Under the pieces are notes generated by a model that ran no database searches, had not been told where the DNA came from, and was given only the letters and a program-made list of their open reading frames with translations. From positions 868,001 through 932,000 of the forward strand of contig VLJF02000840.1 of the NCBI GenBank assembly GCA_008360975.2: 64,000 bases of DNA, read 5' to 3'. The stretch comes from Lichenostomus cassidix. Taxonomy: Eukaryota; Chordata; Aves; Passeriformes; Meliphagidae. Positions 9,518-21,099 of this stretch are shown one piece after another (within the stretch, counting starts at the first letter, position 1; the number at the start of each line of letters is the position of its first letter). The position numbers and the translations under genes are program-made.

Positions 9518-12500
9518 TCACAGCACATTCTCATAGATGTCACTGGATTCCCGCTGTTGCCCATGGGATCTCGGCAGCTCTGCATAGGTCACCTGGGGGT
9601 CCTGGGGTGGGGTGATGCTGGGGGACCCTGAAAGAGACACCAGTTTGGGGGGACCAAGGTAGGGAGTGACACCTGTGGGTGACGTGTCACTGTCACCTCC
9701 CACCCTGTACTCACTGCCCGTCTGCTTGGTGATCACAACATGGCTGTACAGCACCTCCTCCTCCTCTGGGGGGGCTGGGGGCTCCGGGGGGACCCTGCTG
9801 GGATAAGGGGGTGTGTGGGAGGAGATGGAGAATTGTGGGGCTGGGGGTAATAGGGGGGTCATGGCTGGAGCCCCCAACTCACCTTTCCTGGTGCTTCCTG
9901 GCTGCTGCAAAGGAAAGATCAGGGGGTGACTGTGGGGTCCCAGGGCCATGACCACACTCAGGAATTCTGAACACTGACAGGACTTTCACTTCCCCCCGGG
10001 ACCCCCAAGCATTGCTGAAGCCCCCCAGAATTCATGAACTCCCCCAGTGTCCCCAGCCAACTCAGGTTCAAAACCTCAAAGCCCTCCAAATTCCCCCAGA
10101 ACCCCTGAAAGAACCCCCAACATCCCTGCCCGACCTTCCAGCACCTCCCTAAACCCAACAGGAACCCAGCCAAGGTCACTGGGAGTCTCAACCGCACCCC
10201 AAGTCAGGCTATAGACCCCCAAATCCTACAGCTCCCAGAGACCCCCATGACCCCATTGTCACCCACCCAGGTGGTGCCACCGGCGCCAGGCCAAGATGAC
10301 AGCCAGTAGCAGAACCAGAAACAACAGGGAACCACCAACCCCTGCGGCCACTGCAGAAAAGAGACAGAGACACATTGGGGTCACCTGTCATCCCAGGGGT
10401 CCTGAACCCCCAGAGCGACTCCATATGACCCCACCTGTGCCCCAGTGTGTCCGCGGTGTCACCTCCAGGGCCAGCGCTGGGCTGCGAGCCTGGAACATGC
10501 GGTGCTCATCCAGCTGGTTGGTGGCCACGCACTGGTAGGTGCCAGAATGTCCCACATTGATGTCCCCAAGCTCCAGGAGGGGACTCTGGGCCACCTCCTG
10601 CCCGTCGCGTAGCCAGCTGAAGGTGACAGGTGCTGAGCCCACCTGCACCGAGCAGCGCAGGGTCACGGGGTCACCTGTGTGCACCTGGAGTGCCGGGGGG
10701 CCAGGGGTGATGGTGGCATTGGCCACGGGCACTGCGGGGACAGAGACGGGGCTGAGGGTGGGGGAGGGGATGGCATCAGGTGTGGGGGGAGGGGATGGGG
10801 GGATGACAATATCATGGGTGGGATCTCCCCCAGCCCAAGGGTCTCACTCACCCAGGACTGTGACAATCAATGGGTCACTTTCAACCGTGCTGTCCCCATC
10901 GCTGACCCGGCACTGGTAGTGGCCACTGTCCTTGTCCCCAACGTGGCTCAGCTCCAGGTGGGGGCCAGTGCCCAGCAGTGCCCCTGAGCCCTCCCGGTGC
11001 CAGGAGAAGGACAGAGGACCTGTCCCCGCGGCCACCGCACAGCTCAGCACCAGGCTGTCACCAAGTGCCACCTGTCCATTGGGTGGCTGTGCTGACAAGG
11101 ACACCCCTGATACTGGGATCCCTGTGAGAGGGGGACAGCAGGGGACAGTGATGGACTGGGGACACCAGGGGAGAGCAGGGGACAGCAGGGGACAGGGAGG
11201 GATATGGGGACAGGGAGTGACACGGGGAGGGTCGGAGAGGGGTGGGAGGACCCCAGGGAGGGAGAAGGGGGCACAGAAATGGGGCGGAACCTGGGAAGAG
11301 ACCCCAGTGAGGATGGGGAATTCTGGGCAGAGACACATGGAGAGGGATGGGGGAACTCCAGGGAGGGCTGTGGGGAACCAGACGGTTATGTGGGGACCTG
11401 GGGACCATGGGGGGACCTCAGAGTGGGAGGGAGGGGACCCGGGGAGGTTGCCAGGGAGGGATAGGGGTACCCAGACACGGGTGGGGAACCCGGGATGGGA
11501 CCCGAGAAAGGATTGGGAGACCCAGGAAGGAACCAGGGAAGGGATGAAGGTCTCCAGGTGGGGCTGAGCAGACCCAAGGAGGATGCTGGGGAAGAATGGG
11601 GAGACCCGAGGCATGGAGGGTGTGATCTGGGGAGAGACCTGTGAAGGGCTGGGGGGAGCCGGGAAAGGTGTCAGGGAGGGCTGGGGGGACACGGGCAGAG
11701 CTGGGGTACCCGGGGAGGCTGTGGGGGTTGCCGTGCCCATCCCCGCACTCACTGCGCACCGTGACGCGGAGCCGGGCGCTGCTCTTCCGCACGGCCCCCC
11801 CCTCGGAGCGCACCTCGCAGCTGTAACTGCCCGAGTGGGAGACCCCCACGGCGGGCAGCAGGAGCTGCGGGGACCCCTGCGGGCCCCCCAGCAACTGCCC
11901 GTCCCGGTAGAAGAGGTGCAGGAGGGGGGCTCGGGGCCGCAGGGGGCTGGGGGTGCTGAGGCAGCTGAGATTCAGGGGGGACCCCTCGGTGGGCTCGGGG
12001 GGACCCTCCAGCTCCAGCACCGGCACTGAGAAGAGCTCTGGGAAGGAGATGGGAGACAGGGTAGTGACCCCGAGTGTGCTGGGGACAGGCTGTGGGGCTA
12101 TGGGGTTTTGGGGTGCTCACCATGCACTGTAACTGTCACCACCTTCGACCGCTCCCACTTCGACTTCCAGTTTTTCACCCAACCCATGCAGTGGTAGCCG
12201 CCGGTGTCATTCTCCTTCAAGTGGGACAGGGACAGCTCGGTCCCATCGAGAGGCCCCCTCAGATCGTTCCCATCACGGTAGAATTGCACCCCAGTGACCA
12301 CTTTGTCCCCCGAGCCCCGACAGCGCAGTGTCACTGTGTCCCCCTCCAGCAGCGCCCACGCTGGCACCTGCAGCACCAATGAGTCTGGGGGACGAGTAAG
12401 GACACGTCACACTGGGGGGTTCCTGATGGCACCAGGAGTGCCCCAGGGGTCCCCAAATTCAACAGGAGATCCCCTTACACGGGGATGCTCTGGGATGTCC

Positions 12501-13649
12501 CCATGTGCAGGGGACAGGTTCTGGTCAAATGAGGGGTGTGACCCAAGAAGCAGAGCTCACCCAGAACCCTCGGGGACCCTGCAGGTGCCGGGCTGGGGAC
12601 ACAAAACTCCCTCACCTTTTAGGACAGTCACAGTGGGGCTGAGTCCTGTGCTGGGTTGGTGACACTCATAGGTGCCACTCCTGGTGACATAGAGTTGATG
12701 GAGTCTATCCTTTTTCAACCAGAGCTTCCCATCCTTGTACCAGGTGGTGTCACCGGATGTCCCCAAGCCCTGGCAGCTCAGTGTCACTCTGTCCCACAGC
12801 ACCGCTGGTGTCCAGGGGGGATCCACGAGGATCTGGGTGGTCTGGGCACCTGCGGGTGACAGGGGACACCAGGGGACACCAGCCTGCCAGAGCCACTGCA
12901 GGACTGGGGACAGGGGGCAGGGACATGGCATCCCCCGAGGACTCACCAGCAAGACTGAGGGTCTGGGCTGGAAGGGAGAAGGGAGAGGGTCTGAGTGGGG
13001 GTGACAGCGCAGGGACAGCGACACACGCGGACACTGTGTGTGGGGCTGTCCCCGAGCTGTCCCCATGGGGACACCAGTTCTGGTGGGAATGTGCTCGGGG
13101 ACTGTCCCCAGCAGGGCTGGAGAGGCTCCCAGGGGACATGTCTGTGTCACAGCCACCCACATGCCACATCCGTGCGACACGGAGGCCTCGGGGACACTGC
13201 GGCCACTTCGGGCTGGAGGCGGACATGGCTACATCCCAGACATGGGGACAGTGTGACCATCCCGGAAATGGGGACCACTGGGACCACCCTGGGCATGGGG
13301 ACACCATGGCCACCCTGGGCTGGCACAGGTCACCCTCACCAGCCCTGGCACAGCCCCTGTCCCCACAGCCACATCCACACCGTGCTTGTCCCCTCGTCTC
13401 CTTATCTCTGCATCCCTGTCCCCAGTCCCTGTCCCCACAGCTGCCCCAGCCCCATGGTGCCACTCCCCACATCCCTGTCCCCCAGTCCCTGTCCCCAGAG
13501 CCCTGGTCACACTGCAGGGCCACTGCCTTTGTACCCCACTGGCTCTGCTGGCCTTGGGGACATCAGGGGACCCCGCTGGCCCCCGTGTCCCCTCCCCACC
13601 AGTCTGTGCCTCACTCACCCCACAGGAGCAGTGTCACCTTCCCAGCCAT
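9518..13649 (-). CDS. R2: inhibitory FcR/FCRL-like receptor, five Ig domains, three ITIMs
   Basis: Exons: leader 13619-13649 and 12947-12967 (21 bp), D1 12616-12849, D2 12121-12384, D3 11753-12037, D4 10852-11121, D5 10435-10731, TM 10267-10350, tail 9883-9904, 9715-9797 and 9518-9627. Exon lengths from D1 onward equal those of R1, and the frame is open for about 566 residues. The tail has VLYSHV, VTYAEL and DIYENV, as in R1. The ancestral start codon is lost: the position of the first ATG in R1 reads CTG here. Translation must therefore start six codons later, at MAGKVTLLLW, giving a shorter leader. The D1 binding-face segment differs clearly from R1 (KLWLKKDRLHQLYV against KHWWKKEGLHQFHV), whereas D3 to D5 and the tail are nearly identical. 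The role, by family, is as for R1. This is the sister copy of R1 by a duplication of about 7.5 kb. Confidence 0.83.
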
Positions 13650-15190
13650 CCTGGTGTCCCCAGCCAGCCAGGCTGGCTGTCACACACACTGCCAGGGCCA
13701 CCTGTCCCCAGCGTCGTGGCTCTTGAGACAAAGAGGAAGGAAGAGAATTTACATCTTGTCCCCATGTGTTGGTGGCACAGGGTGGGGGCTGGGTGGCAGC
13801 AGGGTGGGGACATGGTGGGACATGATGGGACATGGTGGGATACGGTGGGAACGTGGAGGGACACTGTGGGGACACAGCAGGAACATGGTGGAACATGTGG
13901 GTACACAGCAGGGACGTGGGGGTGATGGTGGGGACATACTGGGACATACTGGGACAGGGTAGGGACATGGTGTGACACTGTGGGGACACAGCAGGGACAT
14001 GGGAGTGAAGGCGGGACACAGCAGGGACAGGGTGGGACATGGTGGGGACATGATGTGACATTGTGGGGACACAGCGGGGACATGGGGGGACATAGGGTGA
14101 CATGGGAAGACATGATGAGGACACATGAGGGACATGCCGGGACATGGTGCGACAGGGTAGGGACATGGTATGACACTGTGGGGACACAGAAGGGACAATG
14201 GTGTGTCCCAGGAGTGGGGGGCTCAGGGAATTGGGGGTCCAGGAATGGAGGTCCTCATTGGTGGGGGATCCCAAGGACCATTGTCCCCCTGTCCCCATGT
14301 CCACTCCCCAGGACTATGAGAGAAAATTTCCTCCAGGTGAGCTGGCAGGGCTCTGCTGCTGACCCCCCCCTTTTTCTGGGGTTCCCCAAACCTCTTGCCA
14401 CTCCAAATTTGGGGCTTTTTCCTTTCTGTATTTCCCCTTTTTTCCACCTGGGAGGGACCTCCCTTGGGAGTGACACAGCCCTGGGGAGTCTGTCTTAGGG
14501 GGGCTGTCCTTGGTGAGACACTGGGGACAGTTCTGGTGGTGGGGAGGGTGTGACACAGCCCGGGAGGTGTCCCTGTCCTTGTCCCTGTTCTTGTCCCTAT
14601 CCCTGTCCCCCCCGTAGTGACACCACAGTGGAGGAGTCATGAGCTCGGGGATGTCCCCGTGGGAGGAGTCAGTGGCAATGACAGTGACAGTGACAGTGAC
14701 AGTGACAGTGACAGTGCCACCTCTGCCCATCACCCCATGACCCCTGATTCCTGTGAACCTCGAGCCCTGGATTTGAGACCCCTGGACCTCTGGGAATGAC
14801 CACGAGGCTAATGGACCCCAAAATCCCTGGACCCTTGATCCCTGTGACCCCCTGACCCTGGCAGTGACACCCTGGAGTCCCCAAGGCCCCTGAGTCCCCT
14901 GGCATTGGTGGTGACACTCCTGTACCCCCAAAACCCCTGGAACCCCTGGACCCCTGAACGCCCTGGCCCTGGTGGTGACACCCATGGATCCCTTGTTGGA
15001 AAATATACCAGTTTAAAAATCTTTTAATCAGGGGTTTTGTTTGCCTTTTACCCCTAGGTGGGGATGAAATTATTTCTGTGGCACATCCTGGCCAGAACAA
15101 AATCCTGGCCAGAAAATAAAGTGATGCCTTGACTCTCTAACATTAAAAAATGTTGGAGAGTTTTTTGTTCTTCCCATAGTTTCAGTGACA
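13650..15190. other. R2 upstream region with GGGACATGGT minisatellite
   Basis: From about 13800 to 14200 there are many degenerate copies of GGGACATGGTGGGACA and GGGGACACAGCAGGGACA. A diverged ETS-type GGAAGGAAG lies at about 13735-13743 and its AGGTCA half is lost. At about 14679-14717 an (ACAGTG)n run follows a short D2-end-like relic. No gene is seen; long open frames here are repeat artefacts. Confidence 0.55.
14679..14717 (+). repeat. (ACAGTG)n short tandem repeat
   Basis: About six tandem ACAGTG units. They resemble the GTGACAGTGACAGTG end of D2 exons, so the repeat may have grown from a D2 relic. Confidence 0.7.
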
Positions 15191-15749
15191 ACAGGATGGG
15201 GATGCCATGGGAATGGGGGACCCTGTGGAAATCAGAGAAGTGGGGTAATTGGGCATCCATGGTTTGGGATCAAGGGGAGGGAGGTCCTGGGGAATGGAGA
15301 TCCCAGGCAATGGCAGTCCCACGATTGGGGGATGTAAGAAATGGTGTCCCCATGGTTGGGTTTCCAGGGCAATGGGGGTGCCAGGGATGGGCAGTGGCTG
15401 GGTGGGCATGTGGGTCACAGCTCCTGCACTGGGTGCCTCAGATGTTGGGGTGACCCAGGGCTCAGCACAGCCCCCTCGGGTTGCTCAAGGCCTGGGAGTC
15501 ACCCCAGGGGGTTTCCAGGGTGCTCTGTCTAGGTGCCTTCCAACCTTGCCCAGGTGCTTATTCCTCTCTTTATTTCCATTTCTTCCCTTTTTCCCCTCAA
15601 TTTCGCACTGCCCCAGTTCCTGTCTCGGCGATCCCGGGGAGCTCCTGAGCAGAGATTGGGTTTGGGGAACCCTGAGGAGGGGGAGAAGGGAGTTCAGGGA
15701 GGGTTGGGGGGCTGTGGGGGATGGGGGTGTCCGGCTGTGCCCCCAACAC

Positions 15750-15765
15750 TTTCACTTTCCCTTTC
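15750..15765 (-). promoter_or_regulatory. ISRE-like GAAA triplet upstream of R2
   Basis: The minus strand reads GAAAGGGAAAGTGAAA: three GAAA cores spaced by two bases, the interferon-stimulated response element pattern. It is conserved at 30694-30709 (upstream of R5) and 59677-59692 (upstream of R10), with a partial copy at 26247-26262 (upstream of R4). Confidence 0.45.
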
Positions 15766-15889
15766 CTGCAGCAGAAGGAAGAGGCTGTTTGTGCTCAGAG
15801 TCACACGGGGGGTGACAGGTTCTGTCCTGGGGGACACAGCCAGGGGCTTCTGTCCTGGGGACAAGAGTGGAAATACCGAGCAGCGGCTC

Positions 15890-16350
15890 TGCCCTGCGGC
15901 CGTGCTGGGGCTGGGGGTGACCCCGGCCGGATGGCCACAGTGGCTCCGGACACGCTGTCCCAGCCGCTCCGGACACATGGCCACCGTCGCTGCCGCAGCC
16001 CGGGACAGTCGCGCCACTCGCAGCTCCATGGCAGCGCCACCTGCCCCGGTGACCGAGCCCAGCACTCCGCTCCCGCAGGCCCGGCGGCTCCTGCCGGGCT
16101 CCCTGCTCTCCCCCAGCCTCCCGCTCCCTCCCTCCCGGCGCCCCCCGCCCGCCCCAGGGCTGAGCCCGGCCGAGGCTCCGCAGCAGCTGCGGGGCTCAGA
16201 GCCGCTCGGGGAGCGCCGGCTGCGGGGCTTTGGGCACCGGGGGGCACCGGGCAGGGCTGCGGCGGGGCTGGGCTGGGCTCGGGGGACATTTCAGGCTGCC
16301 CCCGGCTCCGTCCCGGGGCTCTCGGGGCTCTCGGTGCAGCTGCGAGGGAA
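15890..16350. promoter_or_regulatory. CpG-rich unit 1 (candidate CpG island)
   Basis: Dense CpG sequence (GGCGCCCCCCGCCCGCCCC, GAGCGCCGGCTGCGGGG). It recurs at about 26415-26700, 43070-43550 and 58790-59210, always between the 3' end of one receptor gene and the 5' end of the next. A frame of more than 300 codons stays open through it (15533-16453). This may be compositional, or may reflect a shared 5' exon; I recognise no domain. Confidence 0.45.
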
Positions 16351-16517
16351 CCAGTCTGGAAATGCCCCAATTGATCATTTTGTCACCCTCCCCAGGGGAC
16401 TGAGAGAGCCCCAAAAATCCTGCAAATCCCACAAGGATCTGCTCACAACCTGACCCGGACGCTCCTCCTTCCCGAGCTGAACAGACAGAGCTGAACAAAC
16501 AAACCCCATTTCTCCGC

Positions 16518-16523
16518 TTTAAT
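16518..16523 (-). terminator. ATTAAA poly(A) signal, R3
   Basis: TTTAAT on the plus strand gives ATTAAA on the minus strand, 166 bp past the R3 tail stop. It is conserved in R5, R8 and R9. Confidence 0.45.
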
Positions 16524-16688
16524 CAAAAAGCTGCGCTTTTGAGTGCAATCAGAGGGAAAAGGGTCCTGTGCCCCCCTGGCAGTGGGATGGGAATGGGGAG
16601 CGCTGGGGGTGCTGTGGAGGGGAGGATGTGACCCCTGGGGAGACTCGATGTCCCTCAGTGCCGCCAGTGTCCCTCAGTCCCCGCAGTG

Positions 16689-19600
16689 TCACAGCACATT
16701 CTCGTAGGTGGCACTCGGGTCCTGCTGTCCCTCGCAGGGTCCCGACAGCTCCGCCTTGGTCACTTGTGGATCCCGAGGAGGGACAGTGACGGGGGAACGC
16801 CCTGGGGACCCTGCGAGAGACAGCGGTTGTGGGGACCCTCGTAGGGGTGAGAGCCGTGTGTGACGTGTCGCTGTCCCTGTCGCTGTCCCTGTCCCTGTCT
16901 CCTCCCCTACTCACCCCCTGCCCTCTCGGTGCCCTCCATGAGGGTGTCCAGCACCTCCCCCTCCTCCGGGGGCTCCTGGGGGCCCTGCGGGGATCAGGGG
17001 TGTCTGAGGGGGTCTGGGGAGAGGGGAAAGGGCAGTCATGGCCGGAGCCCCCCTCACCTGTCCTGGGACTTCCTGGAGGGTGCAGGGATAAGGGGAGGAG
17101 GTGACTGTGGGGTCCCCGAGACCCCTGAACCTTCCTGGGACCTTGGGAGCTCCAACCACCCATGGGACTCTCAAATCCCCACGGGACCCCAAATCCCCAC
17201 TGCAGCCCCGATTCCCACAGGACACTGATTCCCCCCTGGACCCCAGGAACTCCTGAACCCCATGAAGTTCTGCACCACCACAGTGTCCCCAGTGCTCCCG
17301 ACCCCCTGAGCCTTTGAGCCCCAAGTCCGGCAGGGAGGGGAAACACCCAAACTCTCATAGGATCCCTGAAAGATTCCCCAACATCAGAGGATGACCCTCC
17401 AACACCACCCAGGACCCCCAGCCAAGGTCACTGGGGGCTCAGTTTCCCCCAGCTCAGGAGCTCTGGGTGCTGCCCCATCTCTCCCCACACTCCGGGGGTT
17501 TCCCCTCACTCCAGGACCCCCAACCCCCCATTGTCACCCACCCGGGCGGTGCCACCAGTGACAGCCCCCGATGACAGCCAGGAGCAGCACCAGGTACAGG
17601 AGGGTCCTGCCGACATTCACAGCCACTGCTGGGGACACAGGGGGACACTGAGATCACCCAGAAACCCGGGAGTCCTCAAATCCCCAGTGACCCCATGTGA
17701 CTCCACCTGTGACCCCACCTGTGCCCCAGTGTCCCCGCGGTGTCATCTCCAGGGCCAGCTCTGGGCTGAGTGCCTGGAACACACGGTGCTCATCCAGCTG
17801 GTTGGTGGCCATGCACTGGTAGGTGCCAGAATGTCCCACATCGATGTCCCCAAGCTCCAGGAGGGGACCCTGGGCCACCCCCAGCCCGTCGCACAGCCAG
17901 GTGAAGGTGACAGGTGCTGAGCCCACCTGCACCGAGCAGCGCAGGGTCACGGGGTCACCTGCGTGCACCTGGAGTGCTGGGGGGCCAGGGGTGATGGTGG
18001 CATTGGCCACGGGCACTGCAGGGACAGAGACGGGGCTGAGGGAGATGGCACCAGCTGTGGGCAATGAGGATGGGATGGGTGGAATTGGGGATGCCGAGTT
18101 TGCGGTAAACCCCAGACCGAGGGTCACTCTCACCCAGGACGGTGACCATCAATGGGTCACTCTCAGCCACGCTGTCCCTGTTGCTGACTCGGCACCAGTA
18201 GTGGCCACTGTCATTGTCGCCAACACTGAGCAACTCCAGGCAGGGACCAGTGGCCAGTGATGTCCCCGAGCCCTCCTGGTGCCAGGAGAAGGACAGGGGA
18301 CCTGTCCCCGCAGCCACCGTGCAGCTCAGCACCCGGCTGTCACCCAATGCGACTTGTCCCCCGGGGGGCTGTGCTGACAGGGACACGCCAGATTCTGGGA
18401 TCCCTGTGGGAGGGCACAGCAGGGGACAGTGAGGGACAGTGAAGGGAGGGTCAGAGAGGGGTGGGTGGACCCAAGTGAGGAAGAGGGGTGCCCAGAGATG
18501 GAGGGAGGCTTAGAAAGGGACCCCAGGGAGGGATGGGAGATTCAGGGCGGGGACACCCGGAGAGGGAAGGGCCAGCAGGGAGGAGTGTGGGGACCCAGAT
18601 GGTGCTGGAGGGACCTGGGAAAGAATGGTGGGACCTTAGGGCAGTGGGGGCACCTGAGAGAAGGGTGGGTGGGCTCACGGTGGGATGAGGAAACCAGGGC
18701 AGGGGATATGGGGGAGCCGGGCAAGGATGGGAGGATCCGGGGAGGAACCCAGGAAGGGATGAGGAGACCCGGGCAGTGAGGGGGTCCCCAGTTGTGTCTG
18801 GGGTACCAGGGAGGCTGTGGGGTTGCCGTGCCCATCCCCGCACTCACTGCGCACCGTGACGCGGAGCCGGGCGCTGCTCTTCCGCACGGCCCCCCCCTTG
18901 GAGCGCACCTCGCAGCTGTAACTGCCCGAGTGGGAGACCCCCACGGTGGGCAGCAGGAGCTGCGGGGACCCCTGCGGGCCCCCCAGCAACTGCCCGTCCT
19001 GGTAGAAGAGGTGCGGGAGGGGGGCTCGGGGCCGCAGGGGGCTCGGGGTGCTGAGGCAGCTGAGATTCAGGGAGGACCCCTCGGTGGGCTCAGGGGGACC
19101 CTCCAGCTCCATCACCGGCACCGTGAAGAGCTCTGGAAAGGAGATGGGAGTGGAGATGATGATCCCGAGTGTGCTGGGTACAGGCTGTGGGGTGCCAAGC
19201 TGTGGGGCTGTCGGGGTTTTGGGGTGCTCACCATGCACTGTTACTGTCGCCGGCTTCAACTACTCCGACACCGGTGACTTTGCGATGTTCACCAAGCCTC
19301 TGCGGCAGTAGTGACCACTGTGGTGCAGCTGCAGGGGGGACAGGGACAGCTCGGTCCCATGCATAGATGTCCCTACTTCCTCCTCCTCTCGGTAGAAGAA
19401 TACTGAGGTGACAGGGGAGTTCTCCCTGACCCGGCAGCACAGTGTCACCGTGTCCCCCCTCAGCAGGGGCCACACTGGCACCTAGAGCACCAGCCAGTCT
19501 GGGGACAAGTGGGGACACATCACACCGGGATGTCCCGATGGCACCAGGAAGCCCTCACTGTGTCACCTCCAACACCCCAGGCATCCCCAATTTCAGCAGG

Positions 19601-20090
19601 GAAGTGCCCTTACCCTGGGATTCTCTGGGATGTCCCCATGTGCAGGAGACGGGCTCTGGTCACACCAGGGGGTGACCCAGGAAGCAGAGCTCACCCAGAG
19701 CCCTCGGGGTCCCCGCAGGTGCCAGGCTGGGGACACAAATCCTCCTCACCATTTAATATGCTCACGGAGGGGCTGATCCCAGTGCCAGGTCTGTAACATC
19801 TGTAGGTGCTACTCCAATAGACAATCAAGTGGTCAGCTGCATTCTGCCAGCAGAGATGCCCATCCTTGTACCAGGTGGTGTCACCAGATGTCCCCGAGCC
19901 CTGGCAGGTCAGTGTCACTCTGTCCCACAACACCGCTGGTGTCCAGGAGGGTTCCACGAGGAGCTGGGTGGTCTGAGCACCTGCAGGTGACAGGGGACAC
20001 CAGCCTGCCAGGGCCAACACAGGGCTGGGGACAGCAGGATGGGGACATGCCATCTGCCTGAGGACTCATCAGCGAGGCTGAGGGTCTGGG
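16689..20090 (-). pseudogene. R3: activating-type FcR/FCRL-like pseudogene
   Basis: Recognisable exons: mini-exon 20070-20090, D1 19750-19980, D2 19232-19498, D3 18848-19132, D4 18134-18403, D5 17719-18015, TM 17542-17625 and tail remnants 17058-17072, 16915-16984 and 16689-16810. Lesions: the first leader exon is missing. The mini-exon donor is AT instead of GT. D2 has in-frame TAG codons at 19482-19484 and 19260-19262. The first tail exon has lost its usual acceptor (GCAG to GCAC), which shifts the frame. The TM has the NxxR motif (NVGR) of FcR-gamma partners. The old ITIM exons survive, but two of the three key tyrosines are replaced (VLD, VTK). A solo LTR sits in intron 1. D1 and D3-D5 remain open, so decay is recent or exons are exchanged with neighbours. 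Confidence 0.75.
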
Positions 20091-20205
20091 CTGGAAGGGA
20101 GAAGGAAGAGGGCTGGGTGAGGGTGGCACCACGGGGACAGTGGCACCCGGGAGGTGTAGTGTGGCATTGTCCCCAAATTGTCCCGATGAGGACAGAGTGA
20201 CATGA

Positions 20206-21099
20206 TGTCGGAGTTTAGGGAAGGCCTGGAACTTTTCTCCATCACTGTTACGAAGCAACAAATAGTTGGGTGTTTAGAGCCATCAAGTCTTTTGAAAAAG
20301 ACAAATGGTATGCTTGGGCAGGGCAGGGTAAGGGAAGAGCCGGCCCTTGGAACACTCTCTCTCGTGGTTCAGAAGCTGAGAGGAGAGGCTGCTCTTTGCT
20401 TTTCAGCTGCGACCAGAGGAAATCCAACTGTGCCCTGTTTTTTTCTTCTCCTGGCTGGGTGAGCTTTGATTCTACCTTTTTTTCCCACTGGGAAGTGCAT
20501 GTTTCCCCAGGCTGCGTTTCCTTGCAGCAGCTGCCGGGAGAGTCCGGCTGTCTCTGCCGCCTGCCCCCCGCCCTCTGCCACACAAGGCCGCGGCGTCTGC
20601 TGTGACTGCAGAAATCCTTGCTACCTCACTAGCTAGCTGGGAGAGAGCCAGCTCCTACCCCTGCCGCCCTCCTTTTTGCCGCTCCGAGCTTCCCTGCCTG
20701 TTTTTTCAGCCTGCCCACCATTACCAGCTGCGTGAGGCTGACCTGACCCTGTGCCACAGCACCACCTACAGCTGCTCGGCAGTCATTGCATCTGCCCTGC
20801 CCGACCAGGAGCTCAACAGCGCCCCTGCTGCTTGCAACCGTGATTACACCACATGGGAAAAGGCTCGGCAGCTCAAAAGTCATCTGCCATTGGTTTCTGG
20901 GTCTAGTTGTGGTTGCTATTATTGTTATTGCTTGTTTATAGATACTAGTAAAGAACTGATATTCCTTTTCCCATACCTTTGCCTGAAAGCCCTTGATTTT
21001 CAAAATTAAAATAATTCGGAGGGAGGGGAGAATCACATTTTCTGTCCTAAGGGAGGGTTCAACCTCTCTTAGCAGACACCTGTCTTTCAAACCAAGACA
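20206..21099 (+). mobile_element. solo LTR, ERVL-like, in intron 1 of R3
   Basis: A TGTCGG...CCAAGACA element of 894 bp, flanked by CATGA (20201-20205) and CATGG (21100-21104). This is a 5-bp target duplication with one mismatch. The flanks rejoin into the intron 1 sequence seen intact near 29420-29440 in R5. It is therefore an independent insertion, unlike the LTRs at 634, 8145 and 39603. Confidence 0.65.

Noticed and set aside
15533..16453. 306-residue open frame as a protein-coding gene
   Set aside because: GC-rich DNA gives long stop-free frames in several phases here. No domain, leader or splice structure is recognisable, so I kept it only as a CpG-unit finding.
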